Shown: positions 62,961 through 64,000 of the stretch, in pieces
Position numbering within the stretch: the stretch's first letter is position 1
Layout: each line of letters begins with the position of its first letter
Assembly (NCBI RefSeq): GCF_030848475.1
Contig: NZ_JAVDDS010000006.1
Span: 58,805-122,804, forward strand
Source of the DNA: Herbivorax alkaliphila
GTDB lineage: Bacteria > Bacillota > Clostridia > Acetivibrionales > Acetivibrionaceae
Reading direction: 5' to 3'
Length of the DNA stretch: 64,000 nt
Position numbers and translations under genes: made by a program
Notes under the pieces: generated by a model
Database searches by the model: none
What the model saw: the letters and a program-made list of their open reading frames with translations, nothing else
Told to the model about the DNA's origin: nothing

Positions 62961-63443
62961 ATGGTTTCAAAAAAAAATATTATTATAGGATTTATAGTTT
63001 TTCTGTTATTTGCCAGCACTTTTTTAATCATTTATGAGAAAAGGAGTCCCCAAAGAGCATTAAATAACTTTTCAAAACTAATTGAATCAGAGAATTTTGA
63101 TGATCTTAGTTTAACAATTTATTATTCAAATGCTTTTACTATGCTTCCTTTAAGTGTTGAAGATTTAAAGAGCCATCGGTCAACAGTAAAAGTTACTGTT
63201 AATGGTGATCAGTTGGCAGAACATATTGATTTGCTCAAAACGATAAGTAATGTTGATCTTATACCTGTTAGAAAGAAATCTCGTATAGATGCACGAGTAT
63301 ATTATGTGTTTGAAAATAAAGGTCGTAAAATATTAGATGTAGCTATGTGGGGCGATGGAGATGACGATGACAGCATATATGTCAATGGAAAAGAATTTAA
63401 GGAGAACGATATTTTAATTAATGCCTTAAGGACATTTAGATGA
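62961..63443 (+). CDS. Probable membrane-anchored immunity protein
   Basis: 160 residues from ATG 62961 (AGGAGG at 7-base spacing; the frame opens 9 codons earlier without a ribosome site). An N-terminal helix (NIIIGFIVFLLFASTFLIIY) anchors a soluble domain with a helix (LNNFSKLIESENFDDLSLTI) and beta strands, ending with an acidic DVAMWGDGDDDDSIYVNGKE. It directly follows the metallopeptidase toxin remnant and is intact while the toxin is broken, as expected of an immunity gene kept for protection. It is not a family I can name; the role rests on position. Confidence 0.55.
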   Translation: MVSKKNIIIGFIVFLLFASTFLIIYEKRSPQRALNNFSKLIESENFDDLSLTIYYSNAFTMLPLSVEDLKSHRSTVKVTVNGDQLAEHIDLLKTISNVDLIPVRKKSRIDARVYYVFENKGRKILDVAMWGDGDDDDSIYVNGKEFKENDILINALRTFR

Positions 63444-63455
63444 ATAATCCTGTGT

Positions 63456-63648
63456 GTAGGTTGTAATAAATCAATCTAGCTAAAACACGAGCTAATATTT
63501 AACAAATCAAACGCAACATACAATTTTATACTTTTGAAACAATAATAACTTATTCAAAAAAACAAGCACTTTGGTGATTTAAACCAAGGTGCTTGTTTTT
63601 TTTGCAACACAAAATAAGCTATTGAAAAAGCTGTAACTGTTAGGCAAC
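63456..63648. repeat. IS-end repeat R4 (solo)
   Basis: Matches R2/R3 (AAATCAATCTAGCTAAAACA; AATATTTAACAAATC; hairpin CAAGCACTTTGGT / ACCAAGGTGCTTG and T8; GCTATTGAAAAAGCTGTAAC) and ends exactly at the last transposase codons (GTTAGGCAAC). No transposase body follows. Confidence 0.75.
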
Positions 63649-63664
63649 AAGTTTTCCTTTGATT

Positions 63665-63811
63665 ATGAACAGCCTGTTTGGTTATTCCAAGTTTACCACC
63701 AATGCATTTATCAGAAGATTTTGCATGATGAAAGATGGAACTATATGGGAAAGAAACACGGTATGGTTCGAAAATGGAAAAATCAAATTAATTGAAAAAA
63801 GGAGCTTTTAA
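63665..63811 (+). pseudogene. Short ORF, possible 3' remnant of a gene cut by an IS
   Basis: 48 codons (NSLFGYSKFTTNAFIRRFCM, then MKDGTIWERNTVWFENGKIK) with no ribosome site, directly after R4; the frame is open back to the IS-end join at 63644. It looks like the C-terminal scrap of a larger protein, possibly another toxin or immunity gene, cut by the element. I recognise no family. Confidence 0.35.
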
Positions 63812-64000
63812 ATACTTTAACAGGATGTATAACGCTTCTAGAGCGAGTCTAATTACCGTTCTTAGTGATTCTAGAAGTCCCGCAAGACATAATTCTTATC
63901 TTATATGTAGCCAACAGTGGCTTTTTTAAAAAATTACTATGTAATTTCTATGGAGAGAAAATTTTCATGTGTAAACCGTGTGGAAAAATTCATTTTATTC
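63812..64000. other. Gene-free right end of the window
   Basis: Holds a spaced dyad CTTCTAGA (63835-63842) / TCTAGAAG (63870-63877) and a short terminator-like stem GCCA-ACAG-TGGC with T6 at 63910-63927. No coding region seen. Confidence 0.5.

Noticed and set aside
55690..63648. R1-R4 as a CRISPR or recombination array
   Set aside because: They are about 190 bases, irregularly spaced by kilobases, and tied to transposase ends; IS-end copies explain them.

Overview
The window looks like a chromosomal segment of a low-GC, spore-forming, anaerobic, cellulolytic member of the Clostridia, of the Acetivibrio / Clostridium thermocellum type. The sequence support is: two secreted proteins with type I dockerins (cellulosome parts), a cytoplasmic GH3 beta-glucosidase, the PrkA-YhbH-SpoVR sporulation trio, a probable Re-type citrate synthase with aconitase, an activator of the 2-hydroxyacyl-CoA dehydratase type, and anaerobic-style B12 late-pathway genes. 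Exported proteins are visibly rich in Asp/Glu, which hints at a saline or alkaline habitat; this is inference only. No rRNA, tRNA or CRISPR array was seen.

Layout. 1-4.7 kb: 3' part of an acyl-CoA-dehydratase-type activator, then a CUT1 sugar ABC importer (binding lipoprotein plus two permeases) behind two consensus promoters. 4.7-14.3 kb: alpha-glucan phosphorylase, several small membrane or unknown proteins, an orphan TrpB2, and a large membrane protein with Cna-B-like domains. 14.7-20.7 kb: prkA, yhbH, spoVR, then glnA. 20.9-26.5 kb: a purine/SAH-recycling cluster (MFS carrier, purine nucleoside phosphorylase, SAH hydrolase, an HTH-methyltransferase fusion, MTA/SAH deaminase). 26.7-33.4 kb, minus strand: plant-cell-wall genes (beta-helix protein with an internal dockerin, GH5 cellulase with CBM6 and dockerin, GH3 beta-glucosidase). 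34.4-43.3 kb: an ACT regulator, homoserine dehydrogenase and aspartate kinase run directly into the cobalamin genes cobQ-cbiB-cobD-cobU-cobS-cobC. 43.4-49.2 kb: a sensor-less chemoreceptor, then Re-citrate synthase, aconitase and a GntR/FCD regulator with a GntR-like operator on the promoter. 49.2-52.6 kb: RNA-modification and methyltransferase genes. 53.2-55.7 kb: a cytosolic starch-binding-module protein with a histone-like Lys-rich tail and an orphan YesN-type response regulator whose phospho-acceptor Asp is Glu.

55.7-64 kb is a mobile and polymorphic-toxin region: one full DDE insertion sequence, a truncated copy, four copies of an IS-end repeat of about 190 bp, a 5'-truncated RHS/YD-repeat gene with an unrecognised C-terminal toxin and a probable immunity gene, then a scrambled RHS remnant fused to a frameshifted metallopeptidase (HEMGH) toxin followed by an intact probable membrane-anchored immunity gene.

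Several coding starts were moved from the longest reading frame to an internal ATG/TTG because the Shine-Dalgarno sequence decides for it. The best candidates for new biology are the RHS toxin/immunity cassettes with their IS-end repeats, the nested switch-like leader upstream of the dockerin gene at 28.7 kb, the starch-binding/Lys-tail protein, the D-to-E response regulator, the operator-promoter architectures of the GH5 and citrate operons, and a dispersed GTTTAGC-N4-GCTAAAC element.
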